Assembly (NCBI RefSeq): GCF_036409155.1
Contig: NZ_JAZGLW010000001.1
Location: 2,356,001 to 2,420,000 of the forward strand
From: Mycobacterium sp. 050128
Lineage (GTDB): Bacteria; Actinomycetota; Actinomycetes; Mycobacteriales; Mycobacteriaceae
Direction: 5' to 3'
Length of the DNA: 64,000 nt
The position numbers and the translations under genes were made by a program. This document shows, in pieces, positions 26,278 to 35,344 of this stretch. Position 1 is the first letter of the stretch; each line of letters starts with the position of its first letter. The notes under the pieces are model-generated. The model did no database searches. It worked only from the letters and a program-made list of their open reading frames with translations, and was not told the origin of the DNA.

Positions 26278-27576
26278 ATGAACAAAGAAGACATGATGCT
26301 GATCAGCGTCGACGACCACACCGTCGAGCCACCCGACATGTTCAAGAACCACCTGTCGAAGAAATACCAGGACGACGCGCCGCGGCTGGTGCACAACGAT
26401 GACGGCTCGGACATGTGGAAGTTCCGCGACACGGTCATCCCGAACGTCGCGCTGAACGCGGTCGCCGGCCGGCCCAAGGAGGAGTACGGCATCGAGCCGA
26501 CCGGGCTCGACGAGATCCGGCCCGGTTGCTACAACGTCGACGAACGCGTCAAGGACATGAACGCCGGCGGCATCCTGGCCTCCATCTGCTTCCCGTCGTT
26601 CCCCGGTTTCGCCGGGCGGCTGTTCGCCACCGACGACCACGACTTCTCGGTCGCGCTGGTGCAGGCCTACAACGACTGGCACATCGACGAGTGGTGCGGT
26701 GCCTACCCCGCGCGATTCATCCCGATGGCGATCCCGGTGATCTGGGACGCCGAGGCCTGCGCCGCCGAAGTCCGCCGGGTGTCGAAGAAGGGCGTGCACG
26801 CATTGACCTTCACCGAAAACCCCGCCGCGATGGGCTATCCGAGCTTCCACGACGACTACTGGACCCCGCTGTGGAAAGCCTTGGTGGACACCGACACGGT
26901 GATGAACGTGCACATCGGTTCGTCGGGACGGTTGGCCATCACGGCGCCGGATGCGCCGATGGACGTGATGATCACGCTGCAGCCGATGAACATCGTGCAG
27001 GCCGCCGCCGACCTGCTGTGGTCGCGGCCGATCAAGCAGTACCCGGACCTGAAGATCGCGCTCTCCGAGGGTGGGACCGGCTGGATTCCTTACTTCCTGG
27101 AGCGCGCGGACCGGACTTACGAGATGCACTCCACCTGGACGCACCAGGACTTCAAGGGCAAGCTGCCCAGCGAGGTCTTCCGCGACCACTTCCTGACCTG
27201 CTTCATCAGTGACAAGGTCGGAGTGGCGTTGCGCAACATGATCGGCATCGACAACATCTGCTGGGAGGCCGACTACCCGCACAGCGACTCGATGTGGCCG
27301 GGTGCGCCGGAAGAGCTGTGGGATGTGCTGTCCACCAATAACGTTCCCGACGACGAGATCAACAAGATGACCTACGAGAACGCCATGCGGTGGTACTCGT
27401 TCGACCCCTTCACGCACATTTCGCGCGAACAGGCGACCGTCGGTGCACTGCGCAAGGCCGCCGAGGGACACGACGTCTCGATCAAGGCGGCGGGTCACGA
27501 CAAGGACAGTCGGGCCGGCTCCTCCTTCGCAGACTTCGCGGCGAACGCGAAAGCCCTTTCCGGCAACAAGGACTGA
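26278..27576 (+). CDS. amidohydrolase family (COG2159-like) protein
   Basis: A 432-residue TIM-barrel metal-dependent hydrolase/decarboxylase. It opens with MLISVDDHTVEPP, where the usual D-x-H metal pair is replaced by a D-D-H form; MNVHIGSSG and the EADYPHSDSMWP motif carry the other expected ligands, including the conserved Asp. GGAGAGG precedes the ATG. It stands at the head of a plus-strand run with acyl-CoA dehydrogenase, crotonase and thiolase, so it probably acts on a ring-derived acid before beta-oxidation. A small hairpin, TGAGAC/GTCTCA, overlaps its stop codon. Confidence 0.88.
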   Translation: MNKEDMMLISVDDHTVEPPDMFKNHLSKKYQDDAPRLVHNDDGSDMWKFRDTVIPNVALNAVAGRPKEEYGIEPTGLDEIRPGCYNVDERVKDMNAGGILASICFPSFPGFAGRLFATDDHDFSVALVQAYNDWHIDEWCGAYPARFIPMAIPVIWDAEACAAEVRRVSKKGVHALTFTENPAAMGYPSFHDDYWTPLWKALVDTDTVMNVHIGSSGRLAITAPDAPMDVMITLQPMNIVQAAADLLWSRPIKQYPDLKIALSEGGTGWIPYFLERADRTYEMHSTWTHQDFKGKLPSEVFRDHFLTCFISDKVGVALRNMIGIDNICWEADYPHSDSMWPGAPEELWDVLSTNNVPDDEINKMTYENAMRWYSFDPFTHISREQATVGALRKAAEGHDVSIKAAGHDKDSRAGSSFADFAANAKALSGNKD

Positions 27577-27591
27577 GACAGCGCCGTCTCA
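27574..27591 (+). terminator. weak hairpin at the amidohydrolase stop
   Basis: TGAGAC-N6-GTCTCA forms a six-base-pair stem that includes the TGA stop. There is no T-run after it, so if it acts at all it would be a weak or pausing structure before the acyl-CoA dehydrogenase gene 108 bp downstream. Confidence 0.25.
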
Positions 27592-27698
27592 GGCCAGGGT
27601 GTCGCGCTGCGTCGAGATTGCGCTCAGGGTCGCGATTTCCAGGTTTTTACGACCGTCACGGCAATCTCGCCGCACAGCAATGAACAGGAGATCCAGCA

Positions 27699-28880
27699 GT
27701 GCCCGGCGACGGCATGAATTTCGAGCTGACCGATGACCAGGAGCTGATCCGCAAATCGGTCGCTGAGCTCGCGCGCAGGTTCGACGACCAGTACTGGATG
27801 GAAAAGGATCTCGCGCACGAGTTTCCGGCCGAGTTCTATAAGGCGATAGCCGACGGCGGCTGGCTGGGTATGACGATCCCGACCGAGTTCGGCGGCCATG
27901 GACTCGGAATCACCGAGGCGACCATCCTGCTCGAGGAGGTGGCCAAGGCCGGCGGCGCGATGAACGCGGCCAGCGCCATCCACCTGTCCATCTTCGGCAT
28001 GCAGCCCGTCGTCGTGCACGGTTCGGACGAGCTCAAGGCGCGAACCCTGCCGTCGGTGGCGACGGGCGAGGTGCACGTCTGCTTCGGTGTGACCGAACCC
28101 GGTGCTGGACTTGATACTTCGCGCATCAGCACGTTCGCTAAGCGCGACGGAGACAAGTACGTCGTCAACGGCCGCAAGGTGTGGATCTCCAAGGCGATGG
28201 AATCCTCCAAGATCCTGTTGCTGACCCGCACCCAGAGCTATGACGAGGTCACCAAGAAGACCGACGGGATGACGCTGTTCCTCACCGATCTCGATCGCCG
28301 GCGCGTCGACGTCCGCCCGATCCGTAAGATGGGCCGCAACGCCGTCAGCTCCAACGAATTGTTCATCGACAACCTGGAAGTGCCGGTCGAGGACCGAGTG
28401 GGCGACGAGGGCAAGGGATTTCAGTACATCCTCGATGGCCTGAATCCCGAACGGATGCTGATCGCGGCCGAGGCACTTGGCATCGGCCGGGTGGCGCTGG
28501 AAAAAGCGGTGAAGTACGGCAACGAGCGAGAGGTCTTCGGCCGGCCGATCGGCATGAACCAGGGCCTGCAGTTCCCGCTCGCGGATTCGCTGGCCCGTCT
28601 CGACGCCGCCGAACTGATGCTGCGCAAGGCCACCTGGCTGTACGACAACGGCAAACCCTGTGGGCGCGAAGCGAATACCGCAAAATACCTCTGTGCCGAT
28701 GCGGGCTTCGACGCCGCCGATCGGGCGTTGCAAACCCACGGCGGCATGGGCTACGCCGAGGAATACCACATCACCCGCTACTTCCGTGAGTCCCGGCTGA
28801 TGAAGATCGCTCCGGTCAGCCAGGAGATGATCCTGAACTTCCTGGGTGCTAACGTCCTGAAATTGCCGAGGAGCTATTGA
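27699..28880 (+). CDS. acyl-CoA dehydrogenase
   Basis: A complete 393-residue acyl-CoA dehydrogenase. It shows CFGVTEPGAGLDTSRI, VNGRKVWISKAMESS, the region ERMLIAAEALGIGRVALEKA, and GGMGYAEEYHITRYFRESRL, which contains the Glu typical of the catalytic base. It oxidises an acyl-CoA to the enoyl-CoA and passes electrons to an electron-transfer flavoprotein. The start is GTG at 27699 with AGGAG eight bases before it; an ATG five codons downstream is less well placed. The crotonase gene follows with a TTGA overlap, giving a coupled dehydrogenation-hydration pair. Confidence 0.93.
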   Translation: MPGDGMNFELTDDQELIRKSVAELARRFDDQYWMEKDLAHEFPAEFYKAIADGGWLGMTIPTEFGGHGLGITEATILLEEVAKAGGAMNAASAIHLSIFGMQPVVVHGSDELKARTLPSVATGEVHVCFGVTEPGAGLDTSRISTFAKRDGDKYVVNGRKVWISKAMESSKILLLTRTQSYDEVTKKTDGMTLFLTDLDRRRVDVRPIRKMGRNAVSSNELFIDNLEVPVEDRVGDEGKGFQYILDGLNPERMLIAAEALGIGRVALEKAVKYGNEREVFGRPIGMNQGLQFPLADSLARLDAAELMLRKATWLYDNGKPCGREANTAKYLCADAGFDAADRALQTHGGMGYAEEYHITRYFRESRLMKIAPVSQEMILNFLGANVLKLPRSY

Positions 28881-29701
28881 CGTCCACCGAAGAACCCGTC
28901 CTGCTGTCCGAGGACGACGGTGGGGTGCGCACGCTGACCCTCAACCGTCCGCGCCGCAAGAACGCCATCAGCCCCGAGTTGTGGCTCGCGTTGCGTGACG
29001 CGCTGCTCGACGCGGGCCGCGACCACAGCGTGCGTGCGCTGGTGATCACCGGCGCCGGCGGGGCGTTTTGCTCCGGCGCCGACATCGGGATTCCCGACGA
29101 CACCCACCCGAAGTACAAGCTGCAACGGCTCACCGACGTCGCGCTGGCGCTGCACGAGCTGCCGAAACCGACGGTGGCCAAGGTGACGGGCGTCGCGGTC
29201 GGCGCTGGATGGAACCTGGCGCTGGGCTGTGATCTGGTGGTCGCAACGCCCGATTCGACGTTCTCGCAGATCTTTTCGAAACGGGGTTTGTCAATCGACC
29301 TCGGCGGCTCCTGGCTGTTGCCGAAACTCGTTGGCCTGCAACAGGCTAAGCGGCTAGCACTGCTGGCCGACACCATCGACGCCGCGGAAGCCTTCGCGCT
29401 GAACCTGGTCACCTGGGTGGTGTCGGCCGAGGAGATCGACACTTTCGTCAAGGATTTGGCCGGACGGCTGGCGGCGGGTCCGCCGATTGCATTGGCCCAG
29501 ACAAAAGCCCTGCTGAACGAGGGTGCCGACCGCACCCTGCGCGATGCGCTGGCCAACGAGGCGCGCGCGCAGATCGGCAACTTCGCGACCGCGGATGCGG
29601 CCGCCGCCTATGCCGCCTTCAGCGAGCGACGGGAACCGTCGTTTACTGGCCGGTGGGCGCTATCGAAATCTGACCCGAAATCTGACAAGGAATCGGAGTA
29701 G
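28877..29701 (+). CDS. enoyl-CoA hydratase/isomerase
   Basis: A 274-residue crotonase with TLNRPRRKNAISPELW, the oxyanion segment GAGGAFCSGADI and the second loop VTGVAVGAGWNLALGCDLVV. Asp rather than Glu-type residues occur around the hydration site, so hydratase versus isomerase activity is not decided. The start is TTG at 28877, overlapping the upstream TGA, with GAGGAG as ribosome site. The C-terminal end contains an imperfect 12-nt tandem duplication that repeats a KSD unit. It sits between acyl-CoA dehydrogenase and thiolase genes in a beta-oxidation order. Confidence 0.9.
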   Translation: MTSTEEPVLLSEDDGGVRTLTLNRPRRKNAISPELWLALRDALLDAGRDHSVRALVITGAGGAFCSGADIGIPDDTHPKYKLQRLTDVALALHELPKPTVAKVTGVAVGAGWNLALGCDLVVATPDSTFSQIFSKRGLSIDLGGSWLLPKLVGLQQAKRLALLADTIDAAEAFALNLVTWVVSAEEIDTFVKDLAGRLAAGPPIALAQTKALLNEGADRTLRDALANEARAQIGNFATADAAAAYAAFSERREPSFTGRWALSKSDPKSDKESE

Positions 29702-29705
29702 AGAC

Positions 29706-30854
29706 ATGCGGGAGACGGTCATCGTCGAGGCGGTGCGTACGCCGGTCGGGAAACGCAATGGGGGGCTGGCGGGCATGCATGCCGCGGACCTGTCCGCCAT
29801 CGTGCTCAACGAGGTCCTGGAACGGGCCAACGTGGGGCCCGACATCGTCGACGACGTGATCTGGGGATGCGTGTCTCAGGTCGGCGACCAGTCCAGCAAC
29901 ATCGGGCGCTACGCGGTACTGGCCGCCGGCTGGCCCGAGAGCATCCCCGGAACCACCGTCAACCGGGCCTGCGGTTCCAGTCAGCAGGCGCTGGACTTCG
30001 CGGTGCAGGCGGTGATGTCGGGCCAGCAGGACGTCGTCGTGGCCGGCGGTGTCGAGGTCATGAGCCGCGTTCCGCTGGGTTCGGCCCGGGCGACCGGCAT
30101 GCCCTACGGCCCGAAAGTCCTTGCCCGCTATGACGACTTCTCCTTCAACCAGGGTCTGTCCGCGGAGATGATCGCCAAGAAGTGGGGTTTTTCGCGCACG
30201 CAGCTCGACGAATACTCCGCGCAGTCGCACGAGCGCGCCGCGTCTGCCCAGGACGGCAACGCGTTCACCGAGCAGATCGTCCCGGTCTTCATCGACGACG
30301 GGTCGATCGTCAATGCCGACGAGGGGATTCGGCGGGGGACCAGCATCGAGAAACTGGCCTCGCTCAAGCCCGCGTTCGCCGAAGACGGGGTCATCCACGC
30401 CGGCAATTCCTCGCAGATCTCCGATGGCGCCGCGGCGCTACTGGTGATGACGTCGGAGATGGCACTGAATCTGGGGTTGACGCCGATAGTGCGTTATCGA
30501 GCCGGCGCCGTCACGGGCGCGGACCCGGTTCTCATGCTCACCGGGCCGATCCCGGCGACCGAAAAGGTGCTGACCAAGGCCGGCGTCTCGCTATCCGAAG
30601 TCGGTGCGTTCGAGGTCAACGAGGCCTTCGCGCCGGTCCCACTGGCCTGGATCGCCGAGACCGGCGCCGACCCTGGCCTGGTCAATCCGCTGGGCGGCGC
30701 CATCGCGCTGGGCCACCCGCTGGGCGCGTCGGGGGCGGTGCTGATGACTCGATTGGCGCACCATATGCGCGACAACGGCATTCGCTACGGGCTGCAGACC
30801 ATGTGCGAGGGCGGCGGCACGGCCAACGCCACCCTGGTCGAGTTGGTCGCGTAA
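29706..30854 (+). CDS. thiolase (acetyl-CoA acetyltransferase)
   Basis: A 382-residue thiolase with the acylation Cys in VNRACGSSQQAL, FEVNEAFAPVPLAW, the His of GGAIALGHPLGASG and the second Cys in MCEGGGTANA. All four thiolase blocks are intact, so it should cleave a 3-ketoacyl-CoA to release acetyl- or propionyl-CoA. The start is ATG at 29706, five bases after the crotonase gene; an open frame upstream overlaps that gene and is not supported. It closes the amidohydrolase, dehydrogenase, hydratase and thiolase series. Confidence 0.95.
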   Translation: MRETVIVEAVRTPVGKRNGGLAGMHAADLSAIVLNEVLERANVGPDIVDDVIWGCVSQVGDQSSNIGRYAVLAAGWPESIPGTTVNRACGSSQQALDFAVQAVMSGQQDVVVAGGVEVMSRVPLGSARATGMPYGPKVLARYDDFSFNQGLSAEMIAKKWGFSRTQLDEYSAQSHERAASAQDGNAFTEQIVPVFIDDGSIVNADEGIRRGTSIEKLASLKPAFAEDGVIHAGNSSQISDGAAALLVMTSEMALNLGLTPIVRYRAGAVTGADPVLMLTGPIPATEKVLTKAGVSLSEVGAFEVNEAFAPVPLAWIAETGADPGLVNPLGGAIALGHPLGASGAVLMTRLAHHMRDNGIRYGLQTMCEGGGTANATLVELVA

Positions 30855-31004
30855 ACACCGACCAGACGCCTTCATGAAGGCCCGGTGCCTGGACTCTGTC
30901 GAGTGGGTAAACGAACCTAGCTGCTTGTTTTCCGGAGTGAGGCTCCGGCCGAAAGTTGGATCCTTCGCAACGCGAGTCGCCGCAGCGGCGATTAAACTCG
31001 CCCC

Positions 31005-32393
31005 GTGACTGACCAAATCGCCGATTTCGATCATGTCGTGCTCGGCGGGGGGAAGGGCGGTAAATCACTGGCCGTGGCCCTGGGCAATGCCGGCCACCAC
31101 GTCGCCCTGATTGAACAGGCCCAGATCGGCGGAACGTGCATCAACGTCGCCTGCATACCCACCAAGACCATGGTGGCCAGTGCCAAGCTGATCGAACTCG
31201 CCAGCCGGGCAGCCGATTTCGGTGTGGACGTGCCGCCCGCCGGTCCGAGTATCGCCGGGGTTGTCGATCGCAAACGCAGTGTGGTCAAAGGGATGGTCGA
31301 CGCCCACTGGAAGCTGTTCACCGGCACCCCCAATATGACGTTCCTCTTCGGGACCGGGAAGTTTGTCGGCCCGAGGACGATCGAGGTCTCCGCCGAGGAC
31401 GGTTCGACAAGCCTCGTCCGGGGCGGCCGTGTCTACATCAACACCGGCAGCAGCACGACGATCCCGCCGATCCCTGGGCTGGCAACGGTGCCCTACCTGA
31501 CAAGCACATCGATTATGGAGTTGGAGGAGTTGCCCACCCGGCTGGCCATCATCGGTGCCGGCTACATCGCCTTGGAATTCGCCCAGATGTTCCGTCGGTT
31601 GGGCAGCGAGGTCGCGGTGGTGCAGCGGGGTGCTCGGTTTCTTCCTCGGGAGGATCCCGATATCGCCGACGAGGTCCGGAAGGTGTTGCAGGAGGACGGC
31701 ATCGAGTTCCTCGATGACGCCGAAACCGATTTCGTCACCGCGGCGGCTACGGGCATCGAACTGACCTACTCCCGCAACGCGCGGAGGGACACGCTGCAGT
31801 GCAGCCATCTCCTGGTGGCGGTCGGACGCACACTGAACACCGCCGGGCTGGGATTGGACGCCGGCGGCGTTCAGGTAAGCCCTCAAGGGGCAATCGTCGT
31901 CAACGACCGGCTTGAGACCACCGCCGAAAACGTCTACGCGATCGGTGACTGCAACGGTGGGCCACTGTTCACTCACGCGTCCTGGGACGACTACCGGATT
32001 CTGCTGGCCAACGTCCTTTACGGCGCCGGGCGTACCACGGCCGGACGTCTGATGCCATACACACTGTTCATTGACCCCGAACTAGGCCGCGTAGGGCTCA
32101 CCGAGGAACAGGCCCTGGCGCAGGGGTATCAGATCGCCGTGGCGTCACTGACCGCCGCGAAGATCCCACGCGCCAACACCGCCGGGGAGACCAAAGGCGT
32201 ACTCAAGGCCGTCGTCGAGCGCGAGACAGGACAGATTCTGGGCTGCTCTTTGTTCTGTCACTCGGCCGGGGAGATAATGTCGGTCGTCCAGATGGCCATG
32301 CGGGGCAAGGTGCCTTACACCGAGGTGCGTGACACTATCTTCACCCACCCCACCATGGCTGAATCGCTCAACCTGTTGTTCGCCGCGCTGTAG
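31005..32393 (+). CDS. FAD-dependent pyridine nucleotide-disulfide oxidoreductase
   Basis: A 462-residue flavoprotein of the mercuric reductase/dihydrolipoamide dehydrogenase/RclA superfamily. It has the FAD motif VVLGGGKGGKSLA, the redox-active disulfide GGTCINVACIPTKT, an NAD(P) motif IIGAGYIALEFA, the second FAD motif VYAIGDCNGGPLFTHAS and a C-terminal dimerisation domain (FTHPTMAESL). The final Cys pair of mercuric reductases is absent, so mercury reduction is unlikely. The substrate is unknown. The start is GTG at 31005. It appears monocistronic, with the TetR gene downstream after a long inverted repeat. Confidence 0.92.
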   Translation: MTDQIADFDHVVLGGGKGGKSLAVALGNAGHHVALIEQAQIGGTCINVACIPTKTMVASAKLIELASRAADFGVDVPPAGPSIAGVVDRKRSVVKGMVDAHWKLFTGTPNMTFLFGTGKFVGPRTIEVSAEDGSTSLVRGGRVYINTGSSTTIPPIPGLATVPYLTSTSIMELEELPTRLAIIGAGYIALEFAQMFRRLGSEVAVVQRGARFLPREDPDIADEVRKVLQEDGIEFLDDAETDFVTAAATGIELTYSRNARRDTLQCSHLLVAVGRTLNTAGLGLDAGGVQVSPQGAIVVNDRLETTAENVYAIGDCNGGPLFTHASWDDYRILLANVLYGAGRTTAGRLMPYTLFIDPELGRVGLTEEQALAQGYQIAVASLTAAKIPRANTAGETKGVLKAVVERETGQILGCSLFCHSAGEIMSVVQMAMRGKVPYTEVRDTIFTHPTMAESLNLLFAAL

Positions 32394-32479
32394 CACGTGC
32401 CCTCGGCCCGCCAGGGCGTGGTAGCCGGCCTCTTCCCGACTCGGTCCGTCACGTTTTACCTGGACAAGTGCAGCGCCCA

Positions 32480-32513
32480 GAACTAACCTACTGTGTGTTC
32501 AGGAGGTTGGTTC
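32480..32513. promoter_or_regulatory. 14-bp-arm inverted repeat upstream of TetR gene
   Basis: GAACTAACCTACTG and CAGGAGGTTGGTTC face each other across TGTGTT, and 12 of 14 arm positions pair. It lies 27 bp upstream of the TetR start codon, after the flavoprotein stop. It could be the operator of this TetR regulator or an RNA hairpin. The right arm contains AGGAGG, but a better-placed AAGGAG lies nearer the start codon. Confidence 0.65.
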
Positions 32514-32540
32514 AGTCCACCAATCGGTCAAAGGAGCCCG

Positions 32541-33170
32541 GTGCCCGACGCACGGCGTTACGACACGCTTCTCGCTAAAGGTGAGGACCGCAAGCAGCGA
32601 ATCCTCACGGTCGCGCAGCGTCTGCTCATTCGCAACGGCTGGCGCAACACCACGCTGGCCCAGATCGCCGGTGAAGCCGGTGTCACCCCCGCGGGGCTGC
32701 TGCATCACTTCGAGTCCAAGGAACAGCTGCTGCACGCGGTCCTGGACGCCCGCGATCAGGACGACGATTCGCACGCCGACCGCGCCGGCGACCTGATGGC
32801 CCAGATCTCCGCGGTCGCCGATCGATTCCACCGCGCGCCCGAATTGGTCGGCACGTTCACCGTGCTGCTGGTCGAGAACATCCTTCCCGACGCCCCGTTA
32901 CACGACCGGATGCTCGACCGGCACCGGCAAGCCGTCGACATCGTCGCCCATCTGATCCGCACCGGTCAGGCCGACGGCCGGTACCGCGCAGACATAGACC
33001 CCACCATCAAGGCAGTGGAGATACTTGCCTTCGTCCACGGAATGGAAACCACATGGTTGCTCGATCCTTCAATACCTCTGACCGAGGTGTTCAAGCAGTA
33101 CGCCGAGACGCTGGCGCGGGACTTCGCGCCCTCGAAAAAGTCACTGAAAAAGTCACTGAGCACGACATGA
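32541..33170 (+). CDS. TetR family transcriptional regulator
   Basis: A 209-residue TetR regulator; the helix-turn-helix region is KQRILTVAQRLLIRNGWRNT followed by TLAQIAGEAGVTPAGLLHHF and SKEQLLHAVL. I chose the GTG at 32541 because AAGGAG lies four bases before it. The C-terminus carries a perfect 12-nt tandem duplication (33134-33145 and 33146-33157) that duplicates a KKSL unit. Its stop overlaps the start of the following gene (ATGA). The inverted repeat at 32480-32513 is a probable operator. Confidence 0.9.
   Translation: MPDARRYDTLLAKGEDRKQRILTVAQRLLIRNGWRNTTLAQIAGEAGVTPAGLLHHFESKEQLLHAVLDARDQDDDSHADRAGDLMAQISAVADRFHRAPELVGTFTVLLVENILPDAPLHDRMLDRHRQAVDIVAHLIRTGQADGRYRADIDPTIKAVEILAFVHGMETTWLLDPSIPLTEVFKQYAETLARDFAPSKKSLKKSLSTT
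33134..33157 (+). repeat. 12-nt perfect tandem duplication in TetR gene
   Basis: GAAAAAGTCACT occurs twice in direct succession and keeps the reading frame, lengthening the basic C-terminal tail of the regulator by four residues. It looks like a recent slippage event. Confidence 0.85.
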
Positions 33171-33682
33171 GGTACCGGCTCGACGTCGTCGCCTCCAGCG
33201 TGGTCGACGTGGTGCGGTTCGCCGGGGGATGGCTGTTCGACCGGTCGATGGCCGGGTGGGACGTCACCGTCTTGCTCACCGACCTGGCCGACCATTCCGA
33301 TCTTCGGCCGCTGCAGATCATCGGTGCCCGCACCCTCGACCTCGACCGCACGCTGGCGTCGGTCGACGATCGTCCCCGACCGCAGGCGCTGGCGGCCGCG
33401 GCCGATCTGATGGGTTGCGACTCGCGGGTGCGCCACGGTGTCTTGCAGGCCCTCGACCACGGCGTCACCGAAGTCACGCTCTGGGGTGACACCTGGCCCG
33501 CGGAGCTCGATGGCAGCGTCGGCCTGGTGCAACACCGGCTGAGCATGGCCGCCCAGACGTTCAAGGCCAAGGCGCTGGCCGCCGCGGCGATGCCCGAGTA
33601 CTCGAGCGGTCACACCGAGAACTTCCGCAGCGGACTGCTGGCCTGTCCGTCGGTGGCTGCCGATCTGGTCCCGGCCAGCTAA
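33167..33682 (+). CDS. hypothetical protein co-expressed with TetR
   Basis: A 171-residue protein that begins MRYRLDVVASSVVDVVRFAGGW. It has an alternating strand/helix appearance with AGWDVTVLLTDLADHSDLRP and a C-terminal region that ends in LLACPSVAADLVPAS. I do not recognise a family and see no signal peptide or membrane segment. It overlaps the TetR stop by four bases (ATGA), so the two are translationally coupled and may work together. The frame is open further upstream, but only as overlap with the regulator. Confidence 0.72.
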   Translation: MRYRLDVVASSVVDVVRFAGGWLFDRSMAGWDVTVLLTDLADHSDLRPLQIIGARTLDLDRTLASVDDRPRPQALAAAADLMGCDSRVRHGVLQALDHGVTEVTLWGDTWPAELDGSVGLVQHRLSMAAQTFKAKALAAAAMPEYSSGHTENFRSGLLACPSVAADLVPAS

Positions 33683-33806
33683 GACTTGAGGCGCCGGCCG
33701 GCCAGACTTCTGGGCGGATTTCGGCAGTCATTGCACAGTCCCCGCCGCTTAGCGGCACCCGTCGTTGACGACGATCACGCCGTGTGGAAATCTAATACTC
33801 ATCTCT

Positions 33807-33821
33807 GAGAGGCTCATTCTC
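33807..33821. promoter_or_regulatory. GAGAAT-N3-ATTCTC operator copy D (degenerate)
   Basis: GAGAGG-CTC-ATTCTC has one perfect arm and one arm matching at four of six positions. It lies 25 bp upstream of the P450 start at 33847, the same spacing seen for the better copies. Confidence 0.5.
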
Positions 33822-33846
33822 ACTGCTGAGATTCGAACGGAGCAAG

Positions 33847-35130
33847 ATGACGAACGACTTCTCCAAGATGGACTTCTTCCGAGGCAAAGAGCTCATCGCG
33901 GACCCGTACCCCTACTACGAGTCGCTGCGCGAGCAGTGCCCGGTGGCCCGCGAAGAGCACCACGGGGTCACGATGGTCACCGGCTGGGACGAGGCCTGCG
34001 CCGTGCTAAACGACGCGGAGACCTGGTCCTCGTGCATCTCGGTGACCGGCCCGTTTCCAGGCTTCCCGGTGAGCCTCGAGGGTCTGGAAGACAGCGACAT
34101 CACCGACCTGATCGAAGAGCATCGCGACGAGCTGCCGTTCAGCGACCAGCTGCCCACGCTCGACCCGCCGACCCACACCAACCACCGCTCGCTGCTGATG
34201 CGGCTGATCACCCCCAAGCGCCTCAAGGAGAACGAGGACGCGATGTGGGCGCTCGCCGACCAGGCCCTCGACGACTTTCTGGCGCCCGGGCACGGCGAAT
34301 GGATCAAGGGCTTCGCCGGCCCGTTCACGCTGCTGGTGATCGCCGACCTGTTGGGCGTGCCGATGGAAGACCGCGACAAGTTCGTCAAGGGCATCGCCGA
34401 GCATGCGGGTGGCGGCATCGGGGGCACCGGCAAGGAGTCGCTGTCCCACAGCCCGCTGGAATTCCTCTACGGCCTTTTCTCGGACTATGTCTCCGACCGT
34501 CGGCAGAGCCCTCGCGACGACGTGCTGACCGGCCTGGCGACCGCCACCTTCCCCGACGGCTCGATACCGGACGTCGGAGACGTCGCGCGCGTTGCCGCCA
34601 ACGTCTTCTCCGCGGGCCAGGAGACCACGGTTCGGCTGCTGGGTGCGGCGTTGCAGACACTTGGCGAGCGCCCCGACATCCAGGCGCAGTTGCGCAAGGA
34701 CCGCAGCCTGCTGCCCAACTTCATCGAAGAGTCGCTTCGCCACGAGAGCCCGGTCAAGGGCGACTTCCGGATGAACCGGCGGCCCGTCACTGTCGGCGGG
34801 GTCGACCTGCCGACCGGCACCACCGTGATGATCGTGCAGGCGGCGGCCAACCGCGACCCGCGCCGGTTCGAAGACCCCACCACATTCGACCCGGCCCGCA
34901 AGAACGCCCGCCAGCACATCTCGTTCGGGCGCGGCATCCACAGCTGCCCCGGTGCGCCGTTGGCGAGGGCCGAAACCCGCGTGGCGATCGAGCGGCTGCT
35001 GGATCGCACGACCGACATCAGGATCAACGAGGAGAAGCACGGGCCGGCGAATGACCGCCGCTACCAATATGTTCCGACGTACATTCTGCGTGGCCTGACC
35101 GAATTGCATTTGGAGTTCACGCTGGCATGA
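33847..35130 (+). CDS. cytochrome P450
   Basis: A 427-residue soluble P450. The I-helix motif AGQETT is at residues 256-261, the ExxR pair is E295/R298, and the heme loop SFGRGIHSCPGAPLAR places the axial Cys at 367. The protein should be active. A ferredoxin gene overlaps its 3' end (ATGA), giving a natural redox partner, and a degenerate regulon box lies 25 bp upstream. Confidence 0.95.
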   Translation: MTNDFSKMDFFRGKELIADPYPYYESLREQCPVAREEHHGVTMVTGWDEACAVLNDAETWSSCISVTGPFPGFPVSLEGLEDSDITDLIEEHRDELPFSDQLPTLDPPTHTNHRSLLMRLITPKRLKENEDAMWALADQALDDFLAPGHGEWIKGFAGPFTLLVIADLLGVPMEDRDKFVKGIAEHAGGGIGGTGKESLSHSPLEFLYGLFSDYVSDRRQSPRDDVLTGLATATFPDGSIPDVGDVARVAANVFSAGQETTVRLLGAALQTLGERPDIQAQLRKDRSLLPNFIEESLRHESPVKGDFRMNRRPVTVGGVDLPTGTTVMIVQAAANRDPRRFEDPTTFDPARKNARQHISFGRGIHSCPGAPLARAETRVAIERLLDRTTDIRINEEKHGPANDRRYQYVPTYILRGLTELHLEFTLA

Positions 35131-35315
35131 AAGTTTGGGTAGACGACCAACGGTGTCGCGGCCACGGTATGTGCCTCACGCTTTGTCCGGACGTGTTCAG
35201 CCTGACCGATGACGGTTACGCAGAAGCGATAGATTCCGATGTTCCAACGGAATTGGAAGCCGCCACTCAGGAAGCCATCGAGTGCTGCCCCGAGCAGGCG
35301 ATCAGCGAGAAGTAA
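35127..35315 (+). CDS. small [3Fe-4S]-type ferredoxin
   Basis: A 62-residue ferredoxin with the pattern C-R-G-H-G-M-C near residues 10-16, a nearby extra Cys in LTLCPDVF, and a C-terminal ECCPEQAI motif. Its ATG overlaps the P450 stop, so it is almost certainly the P450 electron donor. The presence of additional cysteines (LTLC, ECC) leaves a [4Fe-4S] alternative open. Confidence 0.92.
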   Translation: MKVWVDDQRCRGHGMCLTLCPDVFSLTDDGYAEAIDSDVPTELEAATQEAIECCPEQAISEK

Positions 35316-35344
35316 CGAAATACACCGGCGAATAAGGAGACCCA

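Noticed and set aside
31005..32393. Mercuric reductase
   Set aside because: The C-terminal Cys pair and heavy-metal domain of mercuric reductases are missing and no mer genes are near.
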